Source: Bordetella sp. BOR01 (GTDB lineage Bacteria > Pseudomonadota > Gammaproteobacteria > Burkholderiales > Burkholderiaceae_B). From it: a DNA stretch of 64,000 nt. The stretch covers positions 186,001 to 250,000 of the forward strand of contig NZ_JAHUWT010000006.1 in assembly GCF_019218885.1 (NCBI RefSeq), given 5' to 3'. Below, in pieces: positions 62,410 to 64,000 of the stretch. A model generated the notes under the pieces. The model was not told where the DNA came from, made no database searches, and saw only the letters and a list, made by a program, of their open reading frames with translations. Made by a program: the position numbers and the translations under genes. Each line of letters begins with the position of its first letter. The first letter of the stretch is position 1.

Positions 62410-64000
62410 ATGGCCTTGAACCCCGTGCCGCGTGCCGGCGGACAACTGCTTGCCGACGCGCTGGCGATCAATGGCACCGACACCGTCTTTTGCGTGCCCG
62501 GCGAAAGCTACCTGGCAGTGCTTGACGGCCTGTACGAGCATCGCGACAAGGTGCAAGTGATTACCTGCCGGCATGAAGCGGCCGCCGCCAACATGGCCGA
62601 GGCGTACGGCAAGCTCACCGGGCGTCCGGGCATCTGTTTTGTCACGCGCGGCCCCGGCGCCACGCACGGCAGTACCGGTGTGCACACTGCACGGCAAGAC
62701 TCCACGCCCATGATCATGTTCGTCGGCCAGGTCGGGCGCGATGCCGCGCAGCGCGAGACCTTCCAGGAAGTGGACTACCGGCAGATGTTCGGCAGCCTGG
62801 CCAAGGGGGTGATCCAGATCGAGGATGCCCGGCGCGTGCCGGAACTGGTGGGCTATGCCTTCCAGCTTGCGGTGGCCGGACGGCCAGGCCCGGTGGTCGT
62901 GTCACTGCCGGAAGACATGCTGACCGACGTGGTGCAGGCCGTCGATTCGCCACCCTGGCAACCGGTGCAAGCGGCCCCCGATGCCAGCCAGATGCAGCAA
63001 CTGGCCGGCCTGCTCGAACGCGCCGAACGGCCGATGATGATCGTAGGCGGAAGCGGCTGGACCGAGCAGGCGGCGCAGGACATCGCCGGCTTCGCGCAAG
63101 CGCACGGCCTGCCGGTTGCATGCTCGTTCCGCCGCCAGGACGTCATCGACAACCATCATCCCTGCTACGCCGGCGACCTGAGCCTGGCGCCCAACCCGGC
63201 ATTGGCGCAGCGCGTGCGCGACAGCGACTTCCTGCTGGTGGTCGGGACCCGGCTGGGCGAGGCCTCCACCCAGGGGTTCGCGCTGATCGCCAACCCCGAC
63301 CCCGGCAAGCCCATGGTGCATGTACTGGCGGGCGCCGAGGAACTGGGCCGGGTGTATCGGCCGGCGCTGGCCATCAATGCCGGCCCGGCCGCGTTCGCGG
63401 CAGCCGCGGCGCGCTTGCCCGCCGGCGACGCGGCCGCGCGGGCGGCGTGGCTGGGCGGCGCGCAGGCCGGCTACCAGCAATGGCAGGCGGTCACCGAGGT
63501 GCCCGGCAAGGTCAACATGGGCCACATCGTGCGCCATGTGCGCGCCCAGGTGGCCGACGACGCCATCATCACCAATGGCGCCGGCAACTACGCCATCTGG
63601 GTGCATCGCTATTTCTCCTATCGCCGCCGCGGCACGCAGCTTGCCCCCACTTGCGGCGCCATGGGCTACGGCGTGCCGGCGGCCATTGCCGCGCAAATCG
63701 TGCACCCCGAACGGCAAGTCGTCTGCTTTGCGGGCGACGGCTGTTTCCTGATGAGCGGGCAAGAGCTGGCCACGGTGGCCCGCTACGCGCTGCCCATCAT
63801 ATTCATCGTGGTCAACAACGGCATGTATGGCACCATCCGCATGCACCAGGAAAAAACCTACCCTGCGCGCGTGATCGGCACCGAACTCACCAACCCCGAC
63901 TTCGCCGGCTATGCGCGTTCGTTCGGACTGCATGGTGTCACAGTGACCGATACCGCGCAGTTCGCACCGGCATTCGACGCCGCGGTGCGTGAACGGCGCG
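62410..64000 (+). CDS. Thiamine diphosphate-dependent enzyme, acetolactate synthase-like (partial)
   Basis: TPP-dependent enzyme with 530 residues in the window; the C-terminus is cut off. The N-terminal catalytic Glu32 is in FCVPGESYLAVLDG. A central domain follows and the TPP-binding GDG-Nx motif is AGDGCFLMSGQELATVARYALPIIFIVVNNGMYG (residue span about 438-471). Acetolactate synthases, oxalyl-CoA decarboxylases and sulfoacetaldehyde acetyltransferases share this layout; no small ilvN-type subunit follows within the window, so a catabolic TPP enzyme is the better guess. The ATG at 62410 follows GGAGA. Confidence 0.88.
   Translation, partial: MALNPVPRAGGQLLADALAINGTDTVFCVPGESYLAVLDGLYEHRDKVQVITCRHEAAAANMAEAYGKLTGRPGICFVTRGPGATHGSTGVHTARQDSTPMIMFVGQVGRDAAQRETFQEVDYRQMFGSLAKGVIQIEDARRVPELVGYAFQLAVAGRPGPVVVSLPEDMLTDVVQAVDSPPWQPVQAAPDASQMQQLAGLLERAERPMMIVGGSGWTEQAAQDIAGFAQAHGLPVACSFRRQDVIDNHHPCYAGDLSLAPNPALAQRVRDSDFLLVVGTRLGEASTQGFALIANPDPGKPMVHVLAGAEELGRVYRPALAINAGPAAFAAAAARLPAGDAAARAAWLGGAQAGYQQWQAVTEVPGKVNMGHIVRHVRAQVADDAIITNGAGNYAIWVHRYFSYRRRGTQLAPTCGAMGYGVPAAIAAQIVHPERQVVCFAGDGCFLMSGQELATVARYALPIIFIVVNNGMYGTIRMHQEKTYPARVIGTELTNPDFAGYARSFGLHGVTVTDTAQFAPAFDAAVRERR

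Overview
The window is about 65 percent G+C, densely packed and almost fully coding. Gene content and order point to a betaproteobacterium of the Alcaligenaceae, most likely Bordetella or Achromobacter. The clues are a ccoNOQP-ccoG cluster, a pdxJ-acpS-nagZ-uvrC-pgsA order, several orphan Bug-family periplasmic receptors, and many LysR regulators beside CoA-linked catabolic operons. The genus call is inference. I found no rRNA, tRNA, CRISPR array, insertion sequence or prophage gene.

Layout. 1-5490: respiratory block on the minus strand (ccoG partial, ccoP, ccoQ, ccoO, ccoN, ccoS and a shrunken CcoI-like protein), with two FNR-type sites. 5520-9635: bug-citE-caiB operon with a divergent LysR gene. 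9704-11479: LysR gene divergent from a flavodoxin-fold quinone reductase. 11577-16526: isocitrate lyase, QueF, a di-heme cytochrome c peroxidase and an MFS transporter. 16607-28103: a long minus-strand run of regulator, RND efflux pump, pdxJ, acpS, nagZ, uvrC and pgsA, several members overlapping. 28184-33741: patatin/lipoprotein pair, an orphan ModE, and a three-gene ABC importer. 33940-39466: malonate operon (GntR regulator, malonyl-CoA decarboxylase, enoyl-CoA hydratase, malonyl-CoA synthetase, Bug receptor). 39589-45898: spermidine-synthase-like protein, gamma-glutamyltransferase overlapping a LysR gene, and a split AtuA module with a Bug receptor.

46139-61252 looks like one catabolic island. 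Thiolase and enoyl-CoA hydratase run leftward from a shared control region. Two adjacent acyl-CoA dehydrogenases, a class III CoA-transferase, a quinone oxidoreductase, an enolase-superfamily enzyme, a complete Liv-type ABC importer, a second enolase-superfamily enzyme, a Bug receptor and a fused double tautomerase run rightward. The set is consistent with import of an organic acid, isomerisation or cycloisomerisation, CoA activation and beta-oxidation, but the substrate cannot be read from sequence. The window ends with a LysR gene divergent from a partial thiamine-diphosphate enzyme.

The most unusual items are: the CcoI-like protein that keeps its membrane core but lacks the catalytic domains, behind a perfect FNR box; the nested 32-bp inverted repeat at 61259-61351; the island 46139-61252 with its palindromic control region; and the efflux pump whose last gene overlaps pdxJ.
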